Below are positions 5,613-13,753 of a stretch of DNA of 20,970 bases, piece after piece. The notes under the pieces were generated by a model that worked only from the letters and a program-made list of their open reading frames with translations, had not been told where the DNA came from and made no database searches. Numbering within the stretch: position 1 is the stretch's first letter; each line of letters starts with the position of its first letter. The position numbers and the translations under genes were made by a program. Where the stretch lies: positions 1 through 20,970 of the IMG/VR virus record IMGVR_UViG_3300003886_000363; one strand, given 5' to 3'. The stretch is from a virus.

Positions 5613-8294
5613 ATGACACTAGCAGAAAAAAACGAGCTTCTACTCCTGAACTTATCGATGGACGAAACGTCGGGAGTCTTAGTTTCCGATTCGTCGACAA
5701 ACCGAAACGATGGGACAATGACGCCCGGTAACTTGCCGAGCGTAACCGGTGCAGATGGAAAACTTGGCCTGCGATTCAACGGCACGGACGAATACATTAA
5801 TATGGTGTTGCCCCCCGTGCCGGAAGATATTACCGCACTGACCATACTGGTCGATTTCAAGTTCGACGGTGGACCAGGAACTCGCCGAGTCATTCTTGAA
5901 ACCTCAGATAACTTTTCCCTGAGCATAGAGATAGGCACTGACCAAGACTTGAACGGAAGTTTTCGCCGGACTGGGGATGACTGCACCTTTAACGGCCCGG
6001 TCTTGGTTCAGGGCCAGCGATATAAAGTAGCGTTCGTCTATAATGGTCGGAGAATACGCGTTTATGTCGACGGTGTTTACGTCGGAAGGTCCAACGAAGG
6101 CGGTGGTGATTTGGAGTCGATGAACGGCTTGCATGTTGGCACTTTTCGCTCGGCAAATAACCGCTGGTTCGACGGCGTGATCTACGAAGTACAAATATAT
6201 CACAGCGAACTTACCGACAACGAGCTTGCCGAATACAGCGCTGGAAGCAGGAATGCCACGCTTGTCGACTACGCCATAGTCGGGGCAGCAACAAAAACAG
6301 GTGCAGTAGTCGCAGCAAAAACCAAAGTGATTTTGCCGACAAAGCTAGCCGTTTACGCCAACGAATCTCTGATTCTAGAGACAGCCGAAGTAACGCCAGA
6401 CGCTAATAATCGCGTCAAAATACCGATCACCGGCCTCGATCCGAACAAGAGATATACTGCAAGGATCATGCAGGGCGACCTAATCGACGTGCATAATGAC
6501 GTTGTATTTCGGACGCACCCCGAAGGGAACGCGAGCTTTACTTTCGCCACTTCTTCTTGTGCTTCCGGTGCGGATTTCCCCAATACAACTTCGACTTCTG
6601 ACCACCCGGTTTTTACGCACATTGCGAAAGCGGATCCGCTTTTCTTTGTCCACACGGGTGACCTGCATTACTTCGATATCGCGGTAAATAATATCTTGCT
6701 TTTCCTTGCGGCTTTTGATTCTGTAATGTCGAGCCGTAATCAGCGTGGCCTGTTTTCCATTTTGAGCTTGCTCTACATGTGGAGCGACCACGACTACGGT
6801 CCGAACAATTCTAATTCGTCTTCACCCTCCCGCCCTGCCGCTATTCAATCGTACCGCGACCTAGTACCTCACTTGCCTCTGCCAGACAGCGAGGGGATTT
6901 ACACAGACCAAATTATTGGCCGAGTTCATTTTATCTACACCGACGAACGGGCATATCGAGACACTTCTGCGGCTACAATTCTCGGCACGGTTCAGAAGCA
7001 ATGGCTCAAAGACACAATGTTAAACTCTTCGGCAGAGTTGTTTATCGTTTTCGTAGGCGTGCCGTGGATTGCACCATCAAACTTCAGCGACACGTGGGGC
7101 GGGATTGCAAACGCCGAGCGAACGGAGCTGGCAGACTTTTTCCAAGAGAATGGTTTCAATGGTAAGCTGCTTTTGGTGCATGGCGATGACCATGCTAGTG
7201 CTTATGACGACGGCACAAATAGCAATTACGCAACGAGCCCCGAAGGTAAAGGGCCGGCAGTGCTCTTGGCATCGTCTCTCGATTCCGCACCGATCATTGC
7301 GACCTACAGCGGGCCGTACAGCTCAGGAGCGAAGACGCTAGGACCCGGTCAATATAGCTTGGTTGGAATTCGAGACGACGGGGACAAAATAACAGTCACC
7401 TGCACCGGAGTTAAATTCGACGGCGTGACAGAATCGCAGACTTTTCAGCACAGCTTTTCCGTTGCGACAGAAGCCGACGTGGTGAGCGGCATTGTTGCCG
7501 ACCCTAACTTTGCGACTTTGTTTGCTGATTCGGCAGCGGCGAAGGTAATTGTCGACGACTGGACCCAAGGCGGGCGGCTGGATTTGATCGTTGATGAAGT
7601 GCTGGCTGATACTGCCGTGATGCCGGCAGCGGTTGACGCAGCTATTGCAAACAGGCTGGACGGTGTTGACCTAACGCAAGTAATCGCAGACGCAATAGCA
7701 ACCGATTGGGTGGCTGGCGATGCTTCCCCGATGGCAGTGGCCGCAGCTCTGGTAGCCAATCCGACGTTCGCCACGCTCGTTGCTGATGCGGCTGCTACTA
7801 AGGTGACCACAGACAAGCTCGACCCGCTGATTGAGCCGGGGGCTCCTGCGTTTACTGCGGTGGCTTTGGAGGGGGCTCCTACTGGGGGTGGAGGCAGTAC
7901 GGAAGGACTGGCAGAAGAAATTGTTGCGGCTATTGTTGCGGGCGAAACATTCATTCCAAACAACATGCACGTCTGGCAGTTAGCCCGCAGCACTACAGGA
8001 GTGATCGTGCGAGACAGCTTTGTAATCAAGAAAGCACCATCCGAAAAGCTTTTATGTTACGTCGACTTTTCTGCACTACTTGGCAAAGGCGAGGAGGTGA
8101 GCGAGATTTTATCGTTAGACGCATCCGGGGGAACAGTATCTGAAGTAGTTGCCAGCCGAGGGATACTTGGGAGGTTCGTCTTCGTCGAGCTCGAAGCAGG
8201 CGACGTCGGCGACAGGGCGATGGTTGATGTCATTGTTAAAACAACGCGGACGCAAGAGCTTGCCGCAACTGCGATGGCCCTCGACGTTGTCTGA
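5613..8294 (+). CDS. LamG / PhoD-like phosphoesterase / Ig-like fusion, putative enzymatic spike or fibre
   Basis: This is an 893-residue protein. Residues about 1-210 look like a LamG/concanavalin-type jelly roll (DETSGVLVSDSSTNRNDG, LRFNGTDEYI, VYVDGVYVG, FDGVIYEVQIY). A beta-rich FN3-like segment (about 210-300) precedes a PhoD-like metallophosphoesterase (about 300-605) with HTGDLHYFD (Asp350, His352), WSDHDYGPNNS (Asp392, His393, Asp394) and VHGDDHAS (Asp525/526, His527). Thus the metal-site motifs seem intact. Residues 622-745 contain two Ala/Asp-rich repeats. The last about 90 residues (FVIKKAPSEKLLCYVDFSALLGKGEEV onward, in parts) resemble the Ig-like domain found at the ends of phage fibre proteins. 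There is no signal peptide, consistent with virion assembly rather than secretion. It may bind surface glycans and cleave phosphate esters or phosphodiesters on the host surface. Confidence 0.72.
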   Translation: MTLAEKNELLLLNLSMDETSGVLVSDSSTNRNDGTMTPGNLPSVTGADGKLGLRFNGTDEYINMVLPPVPEDITALTILVDFKFDGGPGTRRVILETSDNFSLSIEIGTDQDLNGSFRRTGDDCTFNGPVLVQGQRYKVAFVYNGRRIRVYVDGVYVGRSNEGGGDLESMNGLHVGTFRSANNRWFDGVIYEVQIYHSELTDNELAEYSAGSRNATLVDYAIVGAATKTGAVVAAKTKVILPTKLAVYANESLILETAEVTPDANNRVKIPITGLDPNKRYTARIMQGDLIDVHNDVVFRTHPEGNASFTFATSSCASGADFPNTTSTSDHPVFTHIAKADPLFFVHTGDLHYFDIAVNNILLFLAAFDSVMSSRNQRGLFSILSLLYMWSDHDYGPNNSNSSSPSRPAAIQSYRDLVPHLPLPDSEGIYTDQIIGRVHFIYTDERAYRDTSAATILGTVQKQWLKDTMLNSSAELFIVFVGVPWIAPSNFSDTWGGIANAERTELADFFQENGFNGKLLLVHGDDHASAYDDGTNSNYATSPEGKGPAVLLASSLDSAPIIATYSGPYSSGAKTLGPGQYSLVGIRDDGDKITVTCTGVKFDGVTESQTFQHSFSVATEADVVSGIVADPNFATLFADSAAAKVIVDDWTQGGRLDLIVDEVLADTAVMPAAVDAAIANRLDGVDLTQVIADAIATDWVAGDASPMAVAAALVANPTFATLVADAAATKVTTDKLDPLIEPGAPAFTAVALEGAPTGGGGSTEGLAEEIVAAIVAGETFIPNNMHVWQLARSTTGVIVRDSFVIKKAPSEKLLCYVDFSALLGKGEEVSEILSLDASGGTVSEVVASRGILGRFVFVELEAGDVGDRAMVDVIVKTTRTQELAATAMALDVV

Positions 8295-8483
8295 TGGCGT
8301 TGATTATAGGCGATAAAAAAACTGCCTTTTTTTGAGTTGAAAAATCGGATTTTTTAGGGCGAAAAAACGGGGGTCGGTCGGGTCCTTTGAGGCACCCCCT
8401 GGCCCCTGGTTCGCGTTATTACCCGAACACTTTTTGCAGATAAGAATGAAAAAACAGCCTCTCACCTATGATTATTGGGATGA
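8295..8483. other. Intergenic region before the terminase genes; possible cos/packaging region
   Basis: This gap contains a weak terminator-like hairpin (8308-8333), an AT palindrome AAAAATC-G-GATTTTT (8340-8354), and a G/C-rich inverted repeat GGGGGT (8369-8374) with ACCCCC (8394-8399). A TATGAT at 8467-8472 could be a -10 element, but no good -35 lies 17 nt upstream. In lambda-type phages with GpA-family terminases, cos lies just upstream of the small terminase gene, so this is where it would be expected. No cos consensus can be recognised by eye. Confidence 0.35.
8308..8333 (+). terminator. Weak terminator after the spike gene
   Basis: AGGCG (8308-8312) pairs with TGCCT (8323-8327, one G-T pair) and is followed by a run of seven Ts (8327-8333). 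The stem is short and A-rich in the loop, so efficiency would be low. Confidence 0.4.
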
Positions 8484-9095
8484 ATGAAACCAAAACGCAA
8501 GGAACCGAAACAGACGCAGCTCGACGGGTCGTGTGCTCGCGTGCTGGCACTTCGCCCCCAGGTGTTTGACCGGGTGTCGATCAAAGCTTTGGTTGGCGAT
8601 CGAGTTGTCGCTTCGATGCCGCTGGTTGGTCAGGAATTCGGAGTTAGTGCTATCACGATCCGGCAGGGTTGGAAGGCCAACGGGATGCCAGGCGGCGACG
8701 GCAAGTACCGGCTGGTTGATATTTTAATTTGGCGAATGGAGCACAACAAGAAAAACGAGAAGTACACGAAGAGTCGCAGTGAAGGAAGCAGCAGGCTGAA
8801 AGAGATTGAGCTAGAGCGGGCGGAAGTTGCACTGGCTGCCGCCAAGTCGAATTACGAAGAGTCGGGCGGCCAGTTGGTTGCACGCGACCAAGTCAAGTCC
8901 GAGGTCAGTGCGATGCTCGCCGTGTTCAGCAAGACGCTACTGGACATACCAAGGTCTTTGACACCTTTGCTGCCGGAGAAATTTGTTTCTGCCGTGATAC
9001 CAGAACTCGAAAAACTGATTCGCCACGCACTCAAGGCATTGTCTGAAAAGTCACACCAAACCTATTTGAAAGAAGGAAAAAACGATGAGCTGTAG
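8484..9095 (+). CDS. Terminase small subunit (Nu1-like DNA-packaging protein)
   Basis: This is a 203-residue protein. Residues about 48-90 form a winged helix-turn-helix typical of Nu1-type subunits (VGQEFGVSAITIRQGW, then a Gly-rich turn and YRLVDILIWRMEH). A basic linker and a long helical segment (SSRLKEIELERAEVALAAAK) follow, the usual coiled region that mediates oligomerisation and contact with the large subunit. The C-terminal part matches the conserved helical end of this family (DIPRSLTPLLPEK). The small subunit recognises the packaging site on the phage genome. Position directly before the large terminase, with one orphan between, supports the call. It overlaps the next gene by 11 nt. 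Confidence 0.82.
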   Translation: MKPKRKEPKQTQLDGSCARVLALRPQVFDRVSIKALVGDRVVASMPLVGQEFGVSAITIRQGWKANGMPGGDGKYRLVDILIWRMEHNKKNEKYTKSRSEGSSRLKEIELERAEVALAAAKSNYEESGGQLVARDQVKSEVSAMLAVFSKTLLDIPRSLTPLLPEKFVSAVIPELEKLIRHALKALSEKSHQTYLKEGKNDEL

Positions 9096-9504
9096 CAAGA
9101 TATCGATTGCTGTTGGAGAGTCGGAGAAGCAAGTCAGTGTGTCCTTCTCCACTTCTGGATGTAACGATCAGTCACTTGAAGTTTCGATTGGCCCGGGCGT
9201 GACGCAAGAACTTGTCGCAATAATCAATCCGGATTTATTGCGGGCTTTGTTTGCGGTGTCCAGTGGCAATGCTCGTATTTCCTTTGGCGAAAAGTCCGTC
9301 GCTGTGATGCCGCGGATTCCGCTGTTCTGGTACGACGGAATAGGCACGCTTGCCGAAGATGCTATTTGTTCTGAGATTTGTTCGCTCAGTGTGTTTAATC
9401 CTGGCGATGAGTCCATTCTGTTTTCACTTCGCGCTTCGCATGTCTTTCCGGAAACGCCCGAAAGCAATTCGGAAGAGGAAGAAATCGAAAGCGAACCGGC
9501 CTAG
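9085..9504 (+). CDS. Hypothetical protein between the terminase genes
   Basis: This 139-residue protein has AAGGAAAA upstream and its start lies inside the end of the small terminase gene. The stop TAG shares its G with the GTG start of the large terminase, so the three genes are translationally coupled. It seems beta-rich (ISIAVGESEKQVSVSFSTSG, SLSVFNPGDESILFSLRAS), with a segment MPRIPLFWYDGIG in the middle and a very acidic tail (SEEEEIESEP). No family was recognised. Placement suggests a packaging accessory factor. Confidence 0.6.
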   Translation: MSCSKISIAVGESEKQVSVSFSTSGCNDQSLEVSIGPGVTQELVAIINPDLLRALFAVSSGNARISFGEKSVAVMPRIPLFWYDGIGTLAEDAICSEICSLSVFNPGDESILFSLRASHVFPETPESNSEEEEIESEPA

Positions 9505-11510
9505 TGGCCTTGTTGGGATACCAGCCTTCGGCCCTGTCGCATGACGTTCTGTCAGCCCTGAGTCCTCCAGGAAACGTCAGGACGTGGGATTGGATTTGCG
9601 AGAACGGAAGGATGCCGAACGGAAATCCGTTTGACGGCGATCGCGTCCCGTGGCTGGAGGGTGTGTGCGACGCTTATGACGATCCAGAGACTAGGACGGT
9701 TTCGCTTATGTGGGGCACTCGGCTTGGAAAAACGATCGGCGCTTTGCAAATCATGGCGTGCATGATGGCGACCGCTCCTATGCCAGGGCTGTTTACGTCC
9801 AGCACCCAGGGCCTGGTCAAGCGAACCGTCCGCAATAAAATCTATCCGATTCTACGCGCTGTCAGCGAGACTGCGTCACAGCTACCGTGTGAGCGATTGC
9901 AATCTTGGGAGCGAATCGCACTATCTAAATCGACGTGGAGTGTTGCGTGGTCGGGTTCGTCGACAACACTGGCCGACGTGGATGCGTTTTACGGACACGC
10001 AAACGAAATCGACAAGTTTGATTTCACGGAGCAGATGGGCGGCGAGGTGGGCGAAGGCGATCCGCTCGATCAATGGGACGAGCGATTCAAAGAGTACCCT
10101 GATTCCAAGCAAATCTATGAGTGCTCCCCGACCACGAAGCTACGCTCTCGCATCTACAAGAAACTTCAGCGCTCGAACAATTGTAGGTTCTGGGTGCCGT
10201 GCCCTGATTGCAAAAATCGGCAGGTGCTAAAGCTTGGCTCGGGTGATCCTAAGTCGGGCGGGCTTCTGTTTGACAAAACCACGGAAGGCACTCTGGACCT
10301 GGAGACTGCGAGATCGACTTCTCGTTACGTGTGTGAGCACTGTCGTAGGGAAATTTACGACGAGCACCGGTTCGCCATGATGCGAGCAGGCAAGTGGGCA
10401 CCGGAGGGTTGTTCAGTAAATCGGCGAGGCCGGCTTGTCGGCACGCCCGTTCGTCCTTCGCGTCACTGGGGCGGAAAGCTTTCGTCGCTTTACTCTTTGC
10501 AGCTTCGGTGGGGCGACATTGGCGCCAAGTTTGTCGAGGCCCAGGGCAATCGCCGTTCGCTCCAGATGTTCATCAACGGCTGGCTGGCGGACGTATGGGA
10601 GCCGTACCGCAGCAAGAGCGAACCGGAGAAAGTTGGCGAGCGTCTTGTAACGGACGTCGAGCCCGGAGTCATCCCTGAATGGGCGACCTGGGTCTTCAAT
10701 GGCGTTGACGTTCAAGAAGAGTGCTTGGTTTACGCGACGATCGCCGTGGGGCCTGGTGAGCGTATCGCGATTCTTGAAAAGGGAGTCCTTGATTCTTGGG
10801 AAGAGCTCAAGCAGGAAGTCATCAAGAGGAAGTTCGAGCACGAGGATGGTGGGGTTCCGCTCAGTGCAGCACTCACATTGATCGATAGTGCGCATCGAAC
10901 CAAAGAAGTCTACGATTTCTGCAAATCATTCAGAGGCAGCGGACATGTCGTGATGCCATGCAAGGGGGCTAACAACGACTGCAATGGCGAGGCCTACCAG
11001 AAGATCATTATCGGCGAGGGAACAAAGACAGGGTCCAAGGCGATGAAGCGATTGGCGCTGGAGGCACGCGGTTTGGTTCGCGTTCGAGTCAACCCGTTTC
11101 ACTACGAACCAATCATCCAACGTCAGATCGATCAGTTGTGCCCAGAAGATGACGGGTCGCTGAGCATTCCCGCCGGGTATGATGAAGATGAAAACTTCCT
11201 GTACCAACTCTGCAATGCTGCTATGTCGGCCGAGCCAAGCAAGGCAGAACCCGACAAGCACCTGTGGGTGAAGCGATGGGAGAATCGCGAAAATGATATT
11301 CGTGATTGCCTGAAATACGCTCGTTGCGCAGCAGACCTGAAGTTTCGCGGTGACTGGAACAAGGCGAATCGAAGGCAGGGGACGGTCGCGACGGTCGCAC
11401 CAAAAGCCGCCAAGGTCAGCGGATCCAGTGCCGGGGCTGGCGATCGAAAATCACGACGGACATCATTGCGGAAAAGAATGCAGCGACGCAGATCAGCACG
11501 GAGGTCGTAA
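9504..11510 (+). CDS. Terminase large subunit, GpA family
   Basis: This is a 668-residue protein starting at GTG 9504. The ATPase has a Walker A GTRLGKT (Gly71-Thr77) and a Walker B-like HANEIDKFD with the probable catalytic Glu168, followed by GEGDPLDQW and the YECSPTT coupling motif. A four-Cys insert typical of GpA proteins is present (CPDC 233-236, CEHC 277-280). The C-terminal nuclease domain shows FNGVDVQ (Asp402) and LTLIDSAHRTKEV (Asp461), expected metal ligands. A Lys/Arg-rich tail ends the protein. It translocates DNA into the prohead and cuts concatemers, in complex with the small subunit and portal. Length is close to that of lambda gpA. Confidence 0.93.
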   Translation: MALLGYQPSALSHDVLSALSPPGNVRTWDWICENGRMPNGNPFDGDRVPWLEGVCDAYDDPETRTVSLMWGTRLGKTIGALQIMACMMATAPMPGLFTSSTQGLVKRTVRNKIYPILRAVSETASQLPCERLQSWERIALSKSTWSVAWSGSSTTLADVDAFYGHANEIDKFDFTEQMGGEVGEGDPLDQWDERFKEYPDSKQIYECSPTTKLRSRIYKKLQRSNNCRFWVPCPDCKNRQVLKLGSGDPKSGGLLFDKTTEGTLDLETARSTSRYVCEHCRREIYDEHRFAMMRAGKWAPEGCSVNRRGRLVGTPVRPSRHWGGKLSSLYSLQLRWGDIGAKFVEAQGNRRSLQMFINGWLADVWEPYRSKSEPEKVGERLVTDVEPGVIPEWATWVFNGVDVQEECLVYATIAVGPGERIAILEKGVLDSWEELKQEVIKRKFEHEDGGVPLSAALTLIDSAHRTKEVYDFCKSFRGSGHVVMPCKGANNDCNGEAYQKIIIGEGTKTGSKAMKRLALEARGLVRVRVNPFHYEPIIQRQIDQLCPEDDGSLSIPAGYDEDENFLYQLCNAAMSAEPSKAEPDKHLWVKRWENRENDIRDCLKYARCAADLKFRGDWNKANRRQGTVATVAPKAAKVSGSSAGAGDRKSRRTSLRKRMQRRRSARRS

Positions 11511-11512
11511 AC

Positions 11513-11737
11513 ATGAACAGCGGAAATCCTTGCCCGTCTACTCCTGGTTGCACGGGCACGCTAGCAACCTATTGTACGGAAACCAAACCAAGCCTTGGCA
11601 TGCGCGTTCGTTATTTGCGATGCAATACGTGCGATCAAACGCCAAGCTCCGGCGGAACGGACTGGATCTCCCTGGACCTTGCGCCGCCACGATCTCGGCC
11701 GCGACGGATTTCCAGGAAGCGTAAGCCTAAAAAGTGA
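11513..11737 (+). CDS. Small zinc-ribbon-like protein
   Basis: This 74-residue protein has a strong ribosome site (GGAGGT) 8 nt before its ATG. Its Cys pattern CPSTPGC ... RYLRCNTCDQ is that of a zinc ribbon. The C-terminus is Arg/Lys/Pro-rich (RSRPRRISRKRKPKK) and may bind nucleic acid. It lies between the large terminase and the gpW-like gene, where small Zn-finger proteins are frequent in prophages. Its role is unknown. Confidence 0.65.
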   Translation: MNSGNPCPSTPGCTGTLATYCTETKPSLGMRVRYLRCNTCDQTPSSGGTDWISLDLAPPRSRPRRISRKRKPKK

Positions 11738-11753
11738 CTACCAGTAATGGTAG
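11738..11753 (+). other. Short hairpin with GTAA tetraloop
   Basis: CTACCA-GTAA-TGGTAG forms a perfect 6-bp stem with a GNRA-type loop in the 58-nt gap before the gpW-like gene. No T-run follows, so it may be an mRNA processing or stability element, or chance. Confidence 0.3.
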
Positions 11754-11795
11754 ATAGCCACGGTTTTCAGTCGACTTCTCCCCTACTCTTAGGGC

Positions 11796-12038
11796 ATGGC
11801 GAAAACAAAGATCACTGCCGACTTCGCATACACACCCGCAGAGCAACTGGCCATGTGGAACCAGGCGAGCATGGAGCTTGCGAGGTCGGGCGTGTCCCGA
11901 TCGGTTCATGGCCGAACGCTGACCGTCGCCAACGGCGCTGAAGTCCGTGAGATGATTAACCACTGGCAAGCCAAGGTGTCAATTTCGCAAGCGAGACCAG
12001 GTTCCAGAACAAACATCGCGAGGCACGCGAGGCGATAA
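11796..12038 (+). CDS. gpW-like head-tail joining protein
   Basis: This 80-residue protein has the gpW pattern: an N-terminal helix (TPAEQLAMWNQASMELARSG), a two-strand hairpin of the form VHGRTLTVANGAE, then a second helix (VREMINHWQAKVSISQA). gpW plugs the portal after DNA packaging so that tails can attach. In lambda the gene lies between the large terminase and portal genes, exactly as here. Its stop and the portal start share one base (TAATG). The ribosome site is weak (TTAGGG very near the ATG). Confidence 0.75.
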   Translation: MAKTKITADFAYTPAEQLAMWNQASMELARSGVSRSVHGRTLTVANGAEVREMINHWQAKVSISQARPGSRTNIARHARR

Positions 12039-13753
12039 TGGCGAGCAAAACCAAAAATCGAAACCGCCATAGCCGTCGATCGGGAGGCCGGTTGTCGCGT
12101 GCGGGCCATGCGATTCGAGGAGCGATTTCCAATTCCCTCGAAGCAACGATCGGAATCATATCGCCGGCTCGGGCGCTGCACAGGCAGCACCTAATCAAGC
12201 TCTCCGAGTACCTCGACAAACGACACGAAAACCGGATGAGCCGACTGGAGAGCGGAGAGTCGCTTTCTAGCGTTCATGCCAGTGGAAGTGGCGGATTCAA
12301 TTCTGCTCGAAACACACCGGATGCGCATAGCTGGCTCACGAGCCGGCTTTCCATCGACGCGGCCCTGGAGTACGACCTGGAGGAAATGCGATTCCGGTCT
12401 GACTCGGCTTATAAAAACTACGAACTGGCTCGCGCTCACGTCGAGCGACGAACGCAACGGGTGGTTGGTTGTGGCATCGGCATTCGCCCTGCTGTTCGCA
12501 AGTTGAAGGGCGTGCTGACCAAGTCCCAGGCAAAGGCGATCAACCGACAACTCAACGAGCACCTGGAAAGAATCCTGCCACGGATCGGGCATCACGGCGA
12601 GCCGTTTCATGTGATCCAGCGGTTGGTCCAGCGACACTGGGAGAAGGATGGCGAAGCGTTTGTTTTGTTCGGAGACAAGCCGGATGCGATGTCGCCCATC
12701 ACGCTCAAGATCGAAGTGATCCACCCGCAGCGAGTGATGACACCGCCGAACCAGAGCACCAACCCACTTGTGCGAATGGGTGTTGTCTACAACAGGCGTG
12801 GCGATGTGGTTGGTTATTTTGTTCGGTCCGTACATCCAGGCGACAACAAAATCTTCGTCGAGAAGTTCGACTTCATCCCGTCGAAATTCCAGAACGGCTT
12901 GCCGAGGATGTTGCATCTTTACGACAAGCTGGAGGCAGGCCAGTCGCGAGGATATCCGCATTTGCAAGTTGCCTTGCGCCGGCTGAAAAACTCCGAGGAA
13001 TACGAAGATGCAGAGATGGAGCGCAACCTAGTCGCTGCTTGTCACGCTGCATTTGTTACCACGGAAGCCAGCCCCGACCAGTTGGCCGAGTTGTACGGAA
13101 CAGAGTCGGACGCAGTCACCGGCCGTCGGTACGAAGATATCGAACCGGCCATGATTAAATACCTGAGCCCTCTGGAAAAAGTGGAGTTCAACAATCCCCC
13201 TGGCCCGCAGGGGAATTTTGTGCCGTACATCGAGCACCAAGGTCGCATGGCGGCTTCCGGCGTTGGATCGTCCTACGAAATGATGTCGGGAAACTGGAAG
13301 GGCCTGTCTTATTCGGCGGCCAAAGCAATCTGGAATGACGAGCAAATACCAATTGACTGCCGGCGCAAAGATTTGATCTCGTCGCTGTTGGTTCCAACTT
13401 ACCAGCATGTCGTGACTCGATGCGTGACAGGTCTTGATCTGGTCGGGATCGATCCGGTGTTCTACCGATCGGAGCCTTGGCATTTTTGGCGAGCCCGGTT
13501 TGTCGCACCGAAGAAATACTTACTCGATCCACAGCGTGAAGGCGCTGCGGATGAACGTGACGTTGCGAATGTTTTTGCTGTGGCATCGGACATTGTTGAG
13601 CAGGGCACCGGCGAAGACCGAAAAGATCGAGCAAGCCGTGGCATTGCTAACCCCGAGCCCCGAATGAGTGGCGGGACGAAGCTAGGCGATGAAAATCCCG
13701 AAGCCGCGGACCCCAACGCCGAGAGCGAGAAAGAGCTACAGGCCGCCGGATGA
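12038..13753 (+). CDS. Portal protein, lambda family
   Basis: This 571-residue protein matches lambda-type portals. The visible hallmarks are AYKNYELARAHVERRTQRVVGCGIGI near residue 125-150 (in parts), GVVYNRRGDVVGYFV in the middle, YPHLQVALRRLKNSEEYEDAE, and GVGSSYEMMSGNW followed by LSYSAAKAIWNDE, the region where family members read YSSxRA. The dodecameric portal is the DNA channel at one capsid vertex and binds the terminase and head-tail joiners. The N-terminus is basic and longer than the core needs. Its stop overlaps the protease start (ATGA). Confidence 0.92.
   Translation: MASKTKNRNRHSRRSGGRLSRAGHAIRGAISNSLEATIGIISPARALHRQHLIKLSEYLDKRHENRMSRLESGESLSSVHASGSGGFNSARNTPDAHSWLTSRLSIDAALEYDLEEMRFRSDSAYKNYELARAHVERRTQRVVGCGIGIRPAVRKLKGVLTKSQAKAINRQLNEHLERILPRIGHHGEPFHVIQRLVQRHWEKDGEAFVLFGDKPDAMSPITLKIEVIHPQRVMTPPNQSTNPLVRMGVVYNRRGDVVGYFVRSVHPGDNKIFVEKFDFIPSKFQNGLPRMLHLYDKLEAGQSRGYPHLQVALRRLKNSEEYEDAEMERNLVAACHAAFVTTEASPDQLAELYGTESDAVTGRRYEDIEPAMIKYLSPLEKVEFNNPPGPQGNFVPYIEHQGRMAASGVGSSYEMMSGNWKGLSYSAAKAIWNDEQIPIDCRRKDLISSLLVPTYQHVVTRCVTGLDLVGIDPVFYRSEPWHFWRARFVAPKKYLLDPQREGAADERDVANVFAVASDIVEQGTGEDRKDRASRGIANPEPRMSGGTKLGDENPEAADPNAESEKELQAAG

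Noticed and set aside
8467-8472. TATGAT as a promoter for the terminase genes
   Set aside because: No acceptable -35 element 16-18 nt upstream; the nearest TTGCAG is 27 nt away.
9711-9731. Large terminase Walker A (GTRLGKT) as an aberrant motif
   Set aside because: GpA-family terminases commonly have deviant Walker A sequences, so this is normal for the family.
12191-12967. 258-codon minus-strand open frame and a 229-codon plus-strand frame at 12469-13158
   Set aside because: Both overlap the well-supported portal gene in other frames and show no family features.
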